Below, piece by piece: positions 1 through 12,006 of a stretch of 64,000 nt of DNA. The notes beneath the pieces are model-generated. The model was not told where the DNA came from. It saw only the letters and a program-made list of their open reading frames with translations, and did no database searches. The stretch spans positions 4,832,746-4,896,745 of the forward strand of contig OZ025222.1 of NCBI GenBank assembly GCA_964019055.1. Direction: 5' to 3'. A program made the translations under genes and the position numbers. This DNA is from Anthopleura xanthogrammica (lineage: Eukaryota > Cnidaria > Anthozoa > Actiniaria > Actiniidae). Every line of letters begins with the position of its first letter. Position 1 is the stretch's first letter.

Positions 1-372
1 CGCAAGCGACAAGATGCTGCAATAAACGAAGGGAAAAGACTAGCAAGCGAAGCCAAGGTGGCCAAGGTTTTCGCTGTAATTACAGCAATTTTTGTAGTCG
101 GTTGGATGCCCTTAGTTTACATGACAATAGTTGGAGCTCTGCACAAGATGGAACTTATTCCATCATCGCTACCAATCATTGCTTGGTATACTCTCTGTTT
201 CAGCACGCTCATCAATGCTCCCATATACGCGTACTTCAAATCGGATTTTCGAAGTTCCTTTAAAAAGTTATTCACCTGCAGAAAAGAAGACCGCTTATTC
301 CACTCGCTTGAGTATCATAAGGAAAACGGTGAACCAATAAACAATACTGCCTTTAAATCTGCAGTAAAATAA
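1..372 (+). CDS. Class A (rhodopsin-like) GPCR, C-terminal part, cut by window edge
   Basis: The frame is open from base 1 to the TAA at 370-372, so only the last ~123 residues of a larger protein are here. A basic stretch (end of intracellular loop 3) leads into a hydrophobic helix with VVGWMPLVY, a TM6 F/C-x-W-x-P-type motif. A second helix ends in NAPIYAYF, a variant of the TM7 NPxxY motif, followed by a basic FRSSFKKLF segment like helix 8 and a short cytoplasmic tail. Family knowledge: such proteins sit in the plasma membrane and signal through G proteins. The ligand cannot be inferred from TM6-TM7; cnidarian amine-like and orphan receptors share these features. No intron is visible, consistent with the usually intronless cnidarian class A receptors. 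GTG at 58 is internal, not a start. Confidence 0.85.
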   Translation, partial: RKRQDAAINEGKRLASEAKVAKVFAVITAIFVVGWMPLVYMTIVGALHKMELIPSSLPIIAWYTLCFSTLINAPIYAYFKSDFRSSFKKLFTCRKEDRLFHSLEYHKENGEPINNTAFKSAVK

Positions 373-2641
373 CTCGTTATGGAACAGAAAAATACTCTGT
401 TCTCACTCATGCACAACAAAATCTTCGGTCGATATATATCCTGAGGAAGCGTTGCACAGATATTATAGATAAGTGGAAAAAGACCTGTCCGGACAACTTT
501 GTCGGTAGATCACCAGCAAACTGATGCACTAAATAAGAAAAAATATAGTATATATCGTGTTTACATTGGCTGCTCATACAGATGGATAACATAGACTTAA
601 ATGAGTTATATGTATGCTGGGTCACCTGGTAATGAAATCTATAGCGAGCTTAACCAAGGACAGATGGAAACATTGAACATATTTCAGGCCAGCGAATGAT
701 GGACCGTGATGGAAAATTCTCTACACATTTATGCATTATTTCTCCAAAGGTCTGCATGATTATTTCTGTTTGTATGTTGAAGGGTTCGGACGTCTATCTA
801 TTAGGAACCCAAACCTAACAAAATAAATTCCAATCATCGATCTGTGAGTTAGCACGCGTGCTCTGACTTCGATCATCCCAGAGAATATTTCAGTGTATTA
901 ATAATTGAAGCTTGAAGAATTTGTCTAAAAAGATTGCATGGAGAAAAACCTTCGTCAAATATACTTTATTGAAGACGGACTGTGGTAGGTGGAATAGTTC
1001 GTACATGCATGGACATCATTATCGATGCACTAAACTGGCTACGGCCTCAGTGAATAGAACCTCACGGACAAACAAATGTTACATAACCAATGTCGTGATG
1101 TATTTCATGGCTTACTCAGTTGTACTCGTTATTGAAAAGCTCATCATAATCTGTTTGCAGCTGTGTCAGTTGCTCGGCGACACTAACTATTGGTATATCA
1201 GAAGACTCTGCAAGGCCACTATATTAGGACAATGCCAGCCATGGCGCTTGGCAATAACTTTTTTTGCGCTCAGAAAGACAGTCTATTCTCAAGCTCAGGT
1301 CATCTATTTTATCGATTGAAAAGACCGATAGAAGCAGCTGCAAATCCTTGCATTTGGAAAGCTCAGATCAAATCTGTTTTTCTGTTTCGCCACTCAGACA
1401 GTCAGACAGTTAGCTCATAAGCCACTACTCTGAAAAGTAATCTCCCATTGTTAATTGGCTAAAAATATGCCTTAAGCTCTAAACTGCGTCAGGATTAATT
1501 TTTTATTCGTATGACTCAGAAAATGTATTTTTCTCGCAGGTGAAAGGCTCGTCATTGTCGGCTAAAAACTGTCTTTTTTAGTAAAAATAGAGAGGAAAAG
1601 ATTTAGAGACACAAAAATTGCTTCCTAGTGCTTTAGGATTTGTACTTAATTCCTATTAGTTTGTCATCAGCTTGACTTAATCTAAAACAAATTTCCTACA
1701 CAGAAATTGAAACGAGAAGATGACAAACTGGTCTGTCGAAACTGATTGCCTTTCTTGCCGTACCAAACTAAAAAGTTGTGTTATCATAGTGGACAGAAGG
1801 GCGGGCATGTTAAGATTGAGAGAGATTTGGAACTCTTTTAGAACTGATTCTGACACTAGAAATATCTCTATTTACAATGTAGAACCACTCGAAGCACAGC
1901 CGGTTCGATTAATCATCCAAAATAAAATCTTAACTTGTGAATGAGTCATCTCTGTTTGATACTTACTGTTGATTGGATTAAACTTAACTATATTTAGACC
2001 GCGTTGATCTAGCAGACAAATATTAATGAAGATGAAGTTAGTAATTTTTCCTCTTAGGAAAATAAATAGACTTGTTTATCGTCTCGAATTCTGATTTAGT
2101 TTTCCAAGCAATTTAGTTTTCATCTTCGGTAAATTTGCCTGCTGAGTTTGTGGCAGGTTGTTCTGTCAATGTCAATTTTAGAAGCCACCAGAGTCGATAG
2201 ATTTTGATGTTTATTGGTCGACTTGGTTAACAAAGCATGTTGTAAGAAAAGATGACAGGAGCAGCGAAAAATATTGATCAGTAACAAATTAAAACAGCGG
2301 ATAGATTCAAACAAAGGGAGAATATATGAACTTTGAAGATGTCCTGGTTCTGATAAAAGATAACAATAACATAAACAAAGAAAATATTGATGACTTGAAC
2401 TGTGAACTATATAAATGTGATTTTTGGAGATATGATACGATATATATCAGGTGATGAGAAGAGAGTGAATAGATCCTATAGCTAATGAATAAAACTGAAA
2501 ATAGAAGTTAGAAAGAGATATAGAACAGACATTCAAAGTACATCAGTGAAATTTTGGAATATCAGAGCAGAATTGATAATGATTAACTGAGTAAAAGAAT
2601 AAGAGAGAATATAACGTGATTATATGAAATACTAATGGATG
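373..2641. other. Intergenic, no gene recognised
   Basis: Short open frames (for example 912-1319 and 1720-1944) have no recognisable domain, signal peptide or splice context. About 835-890 holds a short block (cgatctgtgagttag...ctgactt) resembling the SINE-like segment near 6180-6235, so at least part is old repeat DNA. 2-2.6 kb is AT-rich with nothing recognisable. Confidence 0.5.
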
Positions 2642-2779
2642 TAGACCCCTTGCAGCACGTCAGAATGCTGCCCAATTTGGAGCCGCAAAACAATAGTTCC
2701 AATTCTCAGAAGATTGAAATTCAATCTTTCGTATTGTCCTTCAAATTGAGCTGCTCTGACGTCACGTTAAAGGGGTCTA
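2642..2779. mobile_element. MITE copy 1, terminal TAGACCCC
   Basis: A 138-bp element begins TAGACCCCTTGCA and ends in the complementary AGGGGTCTA. The interior contains complementary arms (caatttggag / ttcaaattgag, with caaaacaatag between). The terminal TA may be the target duplication, as in mariner-like MITEs. A second copy lies 220 bp downstream. Confidence 0.75.
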
Positions 2780-2998
2780 TAGTGAAACAGATAGGAGCGA
2801 GGGATCGAGGGAGGGGGTGGCTGGGACCGGCTTTCATACGACCATGGTCCTATTTATTTTTTTATGCAATTTCATGTCGAAGCGAAGCTTCTAACTGGCC
2901 TCTCGTCTCTCGCTTGCCGGGCACTGAGTAGAGGGATGTTAAAAAAAAAACAAGTCGCGGCTTCCTGGGAGCCGACTACCAACTAAAGATGACCTCTA

Positions 2999-3132
2999 TA
3001 GACCCCTTGCACGTGACGTTAGAGCAGCTCAATTTGGAGGGTAAAACAAAAGAATTTTAATCTCCTGAGAATTCGAAACTATTGTTTTGTCCTCCAAATT
3101 GAGCTGCATTCCGAAGTGCTGCAAGGGGTCTA
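2999..3132. mobile_element. MITE copy 2, terminal TAGACCCC
   Basis: A 134-bp relative of the preceding MITE with cleaner ends: TAGACCCCTTGCA at the left and TGCAAGGGGTCTA at the right, an exact inverted match. The arms contain the same agctcaatttggagg / cctccaaattgagct pair. No coding capacity. A single similar end (gcaaggggtctat) also occurs near 58040. Confidence 0.8.
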
Positions 3133-4950
3133 TTCGCTACGCACTCTGCTTCTGATCAGTTCCCTCATCAATAGATGCGATACTTCTGTTCTCACCTTTG
3201 TCTCACCATCCGGGAATGTTTCGCTGTCCGTCCAACATGAATATTCTACCTATACCCGGCTGGTGATGTCCCAGGGTTGGATGCCGGGGAGGGGGGATGT
3301 TGACGAACCGGGTGTTTCCGTCTATAATTATGACCGATGTTTCATGGGAATCTGTTTACTGATTGATAATGTTTTCATTAATTATGCGTTACTTTTCCTA
3401 TGCTGTTTCACTAGTGAATTACCTTCTATCTGGCATACCATCATCCAGACAAACCTCGGTGCTCCCGGCCGTTCTTCATGTCTTATGGTGAGAGTGAGTG
3501 AGAAATTTCTGTCTGCGACCTTTCGTTTTTACAACTTCCAATGTGTCTTTTTTCATCCTTGATCAAGAATCTGGACTTCTTAAAATTTACGATTATTTTC
3601 ATCATGCACGTGTGAGTATGTATGCAAAGAACTAGATTTTGATTTTCACCTCAACTGAGTTTGCGCGTAAATATACGCTGCGGCTAGTACGTCTTTCAAA
3701 ACGCATCCCACACGGAAAGGAATGACTATCAAAATCTTACCCATTAGACACTCAAGCTACTTTTCGGATTTGCTGGTCATAGCAAGGGGTTAATCATCTA
3801 CGGTCTAGGGGCCGACTAACCTCTCCCTTAGGCTTCGGCCGAGCTTCCTGATCAGTCTGTAACTGTTCCTCCCGGGATAGCGGTGTTGGGGACGAAATCT
3901 CCAGCCTAGCCGTAAGTCCATACGATGCTTCAGCACTCGATGTCTGGAAGTATGGTCCTGGTTGATATTAAATCAATAAAAATAATCCCACAAAACGTGT
4001 GAACTTAAGTTTTGGAATAACTTTAAAAAATAAGAGGACTCCTAAGTACGCATGCGCGCTTGAGTTGATTACAAGTATTATTTTTTCTAGCCACTATCGA
4101 TTTACATATCTGTCCATCGATGGTTTCCACGGGCAACCATGGAAATGTGAGAAACGATTGTCTATGATTGGTGGTCAGCAGTCCTACTCGATAGTCACGT
4201 AAACAAATCAATATCTATAATATGACGTCATTTTAAATAGTGACACAGGGAGCCCAAGCTTGGTAGTTAGAACGAAAAGGGAAAGAAGGAAAGGAAAATA
4301 AATGGACAGATTTTTGTTTCTGATTTTGATTGTCTGATTTTTTATTGATTCTTTTTGCGGGGCTTCCATTCCAGAGTTTAGAGAAGGGAGCTAAAGAAAA
4401 CGTCTTGTGAAAGTCCCTCCGTGCGGCACCATGATGGTTCGTTAGTTCTCCCCCTCCAAAGACTACTACGATTGGTAACGAATATATACAAATTCGCTTA
4501 ATAGGAGACGACCAGAGCTGATGTTTCGCAAAAGCCCATGCATAGAAGTATTTGAATACAAATGTGGTCATAACTGCATGAACTCTCTAAGGGTTCCATG
4601 CATGAATATTATGTATGGCCTATAGGCAACATCTTGAATACGTTCACTTTATAACGGAAGCGCTTTTCTTTAAGCAGAAGTCTAATGACCGCGAATATTC
4701 TCGTCATTAGGAGATCAGTATCAATCATACGGATTCACTCCTTCTTTTATCTTAGAAAGCCTTATGATCATTTTATTGTTAAATGTGTTATCAGCCGACA
4801 TTGTCATCTTCTTCCCATCGGTATATATATTTTTGTAAAAAGCTATCTACCTAGGCTAGCCCTCGTGGTTATTGTAGACAGCTTGTACCTTGTATTTAAG
4901 TCTCTAATTATATTTGTAATTCTTTTTTATTTAATTATTGGTACTTAATA
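3133..4950. other. Intergenic, repeat fragments only
   Basis: The 148-codon frame at 3116-3562 starts inside the MITE end and shows no recognisable domain, so it is not called. 3783-3860 (ggttaatcatctacggtct...cttcggccgag) recurs at about 60797-60857. 4186-4262 recurs in inverse orientation at 19373-19447 in front of METTL15. 4700-4950 looks like the 3' untranslated end of a LINE running into the following microsatellite. Confidence 0.55.
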
Positions 4951-4954
4951 AACG

Positions 4955-4955
4955 G

Positions 4956-5025
<70 letters not shown>
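4955..5025 (+). repeat. (TTG)n microsatellite
   Basis: About 71 bp of uninterrupted TTG/TGT repeat follows aataaacgg. Position and phase suggest it is the tail of a non-LTR retrotransposon 3' end rather than an independent microsatellite. That is inference. Confidence 0.9.
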
Positions 5026-5188
5026 ATATTATGATTTATGGAATCAGGGACCGTTGAGAGGGAAGGCCAGATTTACACCCCTTGTCCTTTTCAGTCATGT
5101 ACATCCTACTTTTAATGTAATTAGAATCTTTATACAAAATTTAACGCGCTGATTAAAAATAAAGAAAGCAAAATGGAGTGTCCTTATC

Positions 5189-6871
5189 TGATACAGAATA
5201 GTGTTTGAATACAAATTCATCATCCTTATCTCGTTTTCGAGCCAAATTTTAGGATTTTGCCCTGTTGAGGTTCAAAACGTGTATGTTTCCTTAAATTGTG
5301 AATGTATATAAATTTAGCGGTTTTGAGCCAGTTTTTGCGTGCACACATCGTGGGCTCGAATTGAGCGTTCCAAAGTAGTTAAATGCAATTTCTTGGCCAA
5401 CCTCAAAACAATGTTATTATTTTTATGCGCTCATTATGTCGTACCAGTTAGTAAAAAATCCCTGCGCCCACTACTCAACACTTCCCTCATGCTCTGCCAA
5501 TCGCCAAGTGCTATACAACTGCACGCAGCACGACAACGGGAATGTTTTATGTCTTTATGCTGAAATACAAATTATAAAAATAGCCGTTTCTGGATACGAG
5601 TTCTTATTATGAGGGCTGGTTGCCGTCTCAAAGACCTACTAAGGATATTCAAGGATATTTTTAGCGAACGGAGATTTGGCGAATAAACAGAAAGTTTATC
5701 CTCCTTCTCAGTCAGTGAACTGTATTCACAAACAATAAGCCAAACATTGGTTTCATCACTTGAAAATACCTTTTTTTGCTTCCCTTTCTTTCAGATGAAC
5801 CAACCTTTTGATTTTATATGTTTTTATTTTTAAATAAAAATTTAAAAAAGGTAATTTTAATATCTGATATACTGATAGTAATTCAAATAAGAAAATTAAA
5901 GAGTAAGCTAGCTAGACTGACCAAGAAAATACTCTCTCTGCCCTTACTAGTCCATAAAAACCATCCATCTGGACACGGCAAAAAAAAAAAAAAACAAGCT
6001 AAAGGCAAACTGAACAGCACCTAATGCTGAGAATTCTTTAAAAATGGCATAGCATTAGTGCCTGCTTTCTCAAACTGCTGGGATTTCGGATTCTATCTTT
6101 GGGCTTTCCTTAAATTCGAGGGTTTTTCTCCTGGCTCTATGGTTTTTTCCTCATTCCGCAAAACTTAACTGTTAAACTGTTCGATCTGTGCGTTAGCGGT
6201 CGGTGCACTGACTTTGATCACCCCTACATAAGATTGTTTTAATTTTGTTATTGACGAATAAAGTAAACTGAAAATAGTTTATAGCGCAAAAATACTAAGT
6301 TGTGACATAGTTATGGTCCGTGTTTGGCCTGGAAGGAACGATTCATATTCTCTTGCTTCCATACATAACCTTTATTGTGAGTTATCCACAAATCTTTCAG
6401 TTTAAACATGTAAAGTAAATAAACGAATGTGGGCGACCAAGAGAAACAGAGGCTTCAGAAGAGTTATGTTAGATGGTTTACTTACAGGACTGGCCTCTCG
6501 ATGGAAAACCAGCAGAAATGGCGAACAACAACAAAACCTTGCGAAAAATTATCCCAAAACGCTTGTCTTCAGTGCAACCTTGGAAACATTTCTGACCAGT
6601 TAACTAATTCAAGTGAGATTTAGACTGAAAAGAGAAAATGATAATAGAAATTCTCTTTTTTCGTGAATATTCTTGTTTGACTTGTCTAATAAAAACAAAA
6701 CAGGACTCCAGTCAGTATCAAAGACTAATCACTGATAAAGATTCCTATTATGACCTTTATATCATATATTACCGAAACCTTATTAACAAGTATAATTAAT
6801 TTTTATTTATTTTAAGATTTTATGCGTAAAAATTAATTCCAGAAAAAATCTGAGCCTTGAACGGGAATTAA
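5189..6871. repeat. Interspersed repeat, copy 1 (parts A-B-C-D)
   Basis: A ~1.68-kb block recurring as a rearranged copy at 7061-16574. Part A (5189-5640) matches 7061-7506. Part B (5645-5818, starting near gatatttttagcgaacgg) matches 8712-8885. Part C (about 5820-6797) matches 8884-9817 plus 16433-16510 in the opposite orientation. Part D (6805-6871, ending cgggaattaa) matches 16511-16574. C contains a SINE-like segment (6060-6240). The short frames in A have no domain and appear in both copies only because the repeat does. The TTAA at 5896-5899 is the empty version of the transposon target occupied in copy 2. Confidence 0.85.
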
Positions 6872-7516
6872 GTTTAAGTGTAAGTTTAATAATACTTTAT
6901 ACCATTAAAGAAAATAAATGAATATACATTAAAACAGGAAAAAAAAATCAAAAAAATGGTAATGGATAGTAATAGGGGAAAACTGAATTCCCTTTTAAAA
7001 ACTACTCTCCTTAAGATAAGAAAAAAAAATCATAAATAAGATAAATTGAAAAATTGAAAATGATACAGAATAGTGTTTGAATACACATTCAACATCCTTA
7101 TCTCGTTTTCGAGCCAAATTTTAGGATTTTGCCCTGTTGAAGTTCAAAACGTGTATGTTTCCTTAAATTGTGAATGTATATAAGTTTAGCGGTTTTGAGC
7201 CAGTTTTTGCGTGCACACATCGTGGGCTCGAATTGAGCGTTCCAAAGTAGTTAAATGCAATTTCTTGGCCAACCTCAAAACAATGTTGTTATTTTTATGC
7301 GCTCATTATGTCGCACCAGTTAGTAAAAAATCCCTGCGCCCACTACTCAACACTTCCCTCATGCTCTGCCAATCGCCAAGTGCTATACAACTGCATGCAG
7401 CACGACAACGGGAATGTTTTATGTCTTTATGCAGAAATACAAATTATAAAAATAGCCGTTTCTGGATACGAATTCTTTTTATGAGGGCTGGTTGCCGTCT
7501 CAAGGACCTACTAACT

Positions 7517-7537
7517 CCCCCCCCCCCCCCCCCCCCC
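7517..7537 (+). repeat. Poly-C tract
   Basis: Twenty-one consecutive C residues at the A/insertion junction of repeat copy 2. It marks the left edge of the 1.2-kb insertion absent from copy 1. Confidence 0.95.
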
Positions 7538-7884
7538 TTCCCTTTCGTCGTAGTCAGGCTCGATTTACCATACTCACTTAGTACATTGAACAACTGGTCA
7601 TGGATGAAGTGGTTGCTAATGATATTCAGGGGGATGAAAGTGTCAGCCAAGGACCTCGAAAGAGAAGGAAGGAGGTCAGAGGATACAAATGATGTTTTTT
7701 TGTGTTATCCATAGACCGAATATAAAACTTATAGCCCCGAGGCATAGTTTTTCTATCCAAAATAGTCACAAAAAAAGAACAAAAACATAGTCTTTTGAAG
7801 TCTGCCGACTGTGATAACAAGTCGAAAATAACCTGCATGTGAATAATAGACCACGATAACAGGACGTTTGAAAAGTGTAGCATG

Positions 7885-8570
7885 AATGTTTTCAAGGTAG
7901 GAGGTAAGGGGTGTTTCGAGGCAGGAGGTAGGGGGTGTTTTCAAGGTAGGAGGTAGGGGGTGTTTCGAGACAGGAGGTAGGGGGTGTTTTCAAGGTAGGA
8001 GGTAGGGGGTGTTTCGAGGCAGGAGGTAGGGGGTGTTTTCAAGGTAGGAGGTAGGGGGTGATTTCAAGGCAGGAGGTAGGGGGTGTTTTCAAGGCAGGAG
8101 GTAGGGGGTGATTTCAAGGTAGGAAGTAGGGGGTGTTTTCAAGGCAGGAAGTAGGGGGTGATTTCAAGGCAGGAGGTAGGGGGTGATTTCAAGGCAGGAG
8201 GTAGGGGGTGTTTTCAAGGCAGGAGGTAGGGGGTGATTTCAAGGTAGGAGGTAGGGGGTGTTTTCAAGGCAGGAGGTAGGGGGTGATTTCAAGGTAGGAA
8301 GTAGGGGGTGTTTTCAAGGTAGGAGGTAGGGGGTGATTTCAAGGCAGGAGGTAGGGGGTGATTTTAAGGTAAGAGGTAGGGGATGTTTCAAGGCAGGAGG
8401 TAGGGGGTGTTTTCAAGGCAGGAGGTAGGGGGTGTTTCAAGGCAGGAGGTGTTTCAAGACAAGAGGTAGGGGTGTTTCAAGGCAAGAGGTGTTTCAAGAC
8501 AGGAGGTAGGGGGTGTTTCAAGGCAGGAGGTGTTTCAAAGCAGGAGGTACGGGGTGTTTCAATGCAGGAC
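7885..8570 (+). repeat. G-rich minisatellite, ~25-bp unit
   Basis: Roughly 25 tandem units of the form TTTTCAAGGCAGGAGGTAGG GGGTG, varying between gtgtttt, gtgattt and gtttcgag spacers; the array decays at its right end to shorter units. Each unit carries GG and GGGGG runs on the plus strand, so G-quadruplex formation is possible. No coding function is apparent. Confidence 0.95.
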
Positions 8571-9813
8571 TGAGCCAAATTTGAAATTATAACAGACTAG
8601 TAAGCCACCTTAAATATCGTCAAAGCAAAGAAGGAGATAATAACCCAAGTTATTATTGTTATCTTTAATAAACTAATTAGCATTATTAAAGGATATTTAA
8701 TTATTGTTTTCATTCAATGATATTTTTAGCGAACGGAGATTTGGCGAATAAACAGGAAGTTTATCCTCCTTCTCAGTCAGTGAGCCGTATTCACAAACAA
8801 TAAGCCAGACATTGATTTCAACACTTGAAAATACCTTTTTTTTGCGTCCCTTTCTTTCATATGAACCAACCTTTTGATTTTATAAATTAATTATACTTGT
8901 TAATAAGGTTTCGGTAATATATGATATAAAGGTCATAATAGGAATCTTTATCAGTGATTAGTCTTTGATACTGACTGGAGTCCTGTTTTGTTTTTATTAG
9001 ACAAGTCAAACAAGAATATTCACGAAAAACGTGAATTTCTATTTAAATTTTCACTTTTCAGTCTAAATCTCACTTGAATTAGTTAACTGGTCAGAAGTTT
9101 TTACCGAGGTTGCACTGAAGACAAGCGTTTTGGGATGATTTTTCGCAAGGTTTTGTTGTTGTTCGCCATTTCTGCTGGTTTTCCATCGAGAGGCCAGTCC
9201 TGTAAGTAAATCATCTAACATAACTCTTCTGAAGCCTCTGTTTTTCTTGGTCGCCCACATTCGTTTATTTACTTTACATGTTTAAACTGAAAGATTTGTG
9301 GATAACTCACAATAAAGGTTATGTATGGAAGCGAGAGAAAATGAATCGTTCCTTCCAGGCCAAACACGGACCATAACTATGTCACAACTTAGTATTTTTG
9401 CGCTGTAAACTATTTTCAGTTTACTTTATTCGTCAATAACAAAATTAAAACAATCTTATGTAGGGGTGATCAGTGCACCGACCGCTAACGCACAGATCGA
9501 ACAGTTTAACAGTTTAACAGTTAAGTTTTGCGGAATGAGGAAAAAACCATAGAGCCAGGAGAAAAACCCTCGAATTTAAGGAAAGCCCAAAGATAGAATC
9601 CGAAATACCAGCAGTTTGAGAAAGCAGGCACTAATGCTATGCCATTTTTAAAGAATTCTCAGCATTAGGTGCTGTTCAGTTTGCCTTTAGCTTGTTTTTT
9701 TTTTTTGTTGTTGTTGTTGTTTTTTTTTTTTTGCCGTGCCCAGAATTGGATGGTTTTTATGGACTAGTAAGGGCAGAGAAGTCTTTTCTTGGTCAATCTA
9801 GCTAGCTTACTCT

Positions 9814-9817
9814 TTAA
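9814..9817. repeat. Left TTAA target-site duplication
   Basis: TTAA directly precedes the transposon end GAGAAGATATCTG. The matching TTAA is at 16429-16432, and the unoccupied site TTAA is at 5896-5899 in the sister repeat. Confidence 0.9.
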
Positions 9818-10800
9818 GAGAAGATATCTGTAAAAACCAGACAATCGCGGCAACGCTCAAAAAATCGATTTTGCTCATATTTGAACCATAGGTAGCCCTT
9901 AACATGAAATACATCATGGTGCTTTTTGTTTTGAAAAAGATTGAATATTTTAGGAGAAAATCGCGAAAAACGGAATTTCGTCAAAGCGCCGCTTTGAGAC
10001 GCTCGATTTTTTGTCAACTTTGGCGGCCTCGTGTGGCAAAATTAAATACTGTAATGACTCGAAACCTTCTCAAAGTTGTTCATTATTATCTTAAGTTTAG
10101 TCCCTAGCCTTTATATGGATTTCCACCTACTTTGTAGCATTATTTAAAAAATATTTCTAAGTTATACTTTTCGCTTTCACAAAAATAGGGCAAAAACAAA
10201 AATTATTTTACTGTGTGCTACCAAAAATTATTCGATAATGTTCTGTAGTCTGAAAGTTAAGATAGTAAATATATGACTGTGAAAAAATCAGCTTGGGTAA
10301 ATGTATTCGAGCGAAGTTATGGAGCTCTGAACTTGCCCAAAATCGTGCAAGTCTAACGTCGGCTAAGATCAGTAAAATTGCCAAGTCGCGGTAAACAATT
10401 TGCATAAACAGTCATGCTTTTCTTATTTTATCGCAAACTGTCTTGAAATAAAAACAAAAACAACAAAATCATGTTTTGCCTTTAAAATTGGAGGATTTTA
10501 AAAACTTTTTTGCTCTAAATCTTGTAATTTCGGTTTATAGTGAACCTCTAAGCGCTGCATAATTTATGCAAAGCACTTCGATCTATATTATGGTACTCAT
10601 CATTTGAATTGAAATTATTCGTGTTTTTGCTTTCTTATTCGAATTTTTTGAAGTTGTTTTTCATTTTATTGAGTTTATCAGATAATAATCTAATAATTCA
10701 CCTTCGTTCAAATAAAATAGTGAGCTTCACAAGTTCCAACTCTACGATATTTTTTGATCGACAAGATAAGGATGACTGGACCTAATTAACTTTGACATGT
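9818..10800 (+). repeat. Left terminal inverted repeat
   Basis: 983-bp arm that is the reverse complement of 15434-16428 with few differences. The matching short frames on opposite strands (9904-10107 with 16139-16342, and 10208-10405 with 15841-16038) are a by-product of this symmetry and are not genes. Confidence 0.9.
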
Positions 10801-11160
10801 AATTGTCAGATTGTATTTGCGTTCCTGCAATGCACACATCACCCGGTTAAGGGAAGGATGCGGGCATGGGGTAGGGATTTGACATTGAGATCTATCCCTT
10901 AGCAAAAGACCACTGACAGAAACAAAACCCTACTTTTTTATACTTTTAGCTACTTTTGATTACGAATTGCTACCCTACTCAGTGGTTTTCATTTTTTTTC
11001 ATTTTCATTTCAGTGAACTCCCCCACCCCCTCCCCATATTGGTATACTCGTCTTTTAATGATCGTAAAGATCCAGCACCTCTATCTCCTTTTTCTACTTA
11101 CTTTAGTTAGTTCAGTATACCTGAATATGGACGTGCTGCAAGATGACGGCTTCAAATACT

Positions 11161-11969
11161 CTAGCTAGTCGTTGAACAGCTACAGGTGGCGACCAATTTC
11201 TCGAGAAGATCTATATATGGCTTCTTGCGCTTTATTTTAATAGAAGAAATGTCCAGTTCCAACGAGGTACACATATATTGTAACATCGTTATAGAAAATT
11301 TGGATAGTTTTGACTGAGATGCTAGTTTGCAAATGTCATATGCTTCAAACATGATTGGATGTTGTACAGCTAGCTCATCCATTACTTTGTCTGCTAATTC
11401 TTGTAGCTCGTTTTCCACGTCTTGCTGGTGTTGTTCTGACTCTGAATAATCATCTTCGTCATTCGCGATCTTTTTCTTTGCCGCTACGCGTGAGAAAAAA
11501 CTAGATATCTGTTGAGATGTCAGAAACTCGTCCTTTCCAAACAAACGAGCTCCGTCGCTGTTTCTGGCTGTCCTCATCGCCTTTGAAACGTTTGACGGGT
11601 TGGCTTTTTGACCTGTCCGTTCTCCTGTTTGAAAAACTTCGATCAGGTACTTCTTTTGGTTGTCGGTGAACCTCTTTTTTTTAGCTGTAGTCTTAAGTGC
11701 CCAGCCCATCGGTAGTACTTTTGCATGATCTATTGGTAGGCTCATTTCTTCCGCACCTGATTCAGGAATAGTGCTAGCTCCATGTTCCAGTTTGTTAGCG
11801 TATAGATTCATCGCTTTATCGTACAGTGTTTCATGCTCTATCATGCATTTGTGTCGTCCACAATCGAGGTGGTTTTCCAGAGAATGATATCTTTTAAATG
11901 ACCGTATGCACCCCTCCTCAGGACAAAAATACAACTTTTCGTTCTCGTCATCATCAACATCAGCATCAG

Positions 11970-12006
<37 letters not shown>

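Noticed and set aside
3116..3562. 148-codon frame
   Set aside because: Begins in a MITE end, no recognisable domain, no splice or promoter context.
7211..7714. 167-codon frame repeated in part at 5339-5563
   Set aside because: Starts at GTG inside a duplicated repeat, runs through the poly-C tract, and has no domain; conservation is explained by the repeat.
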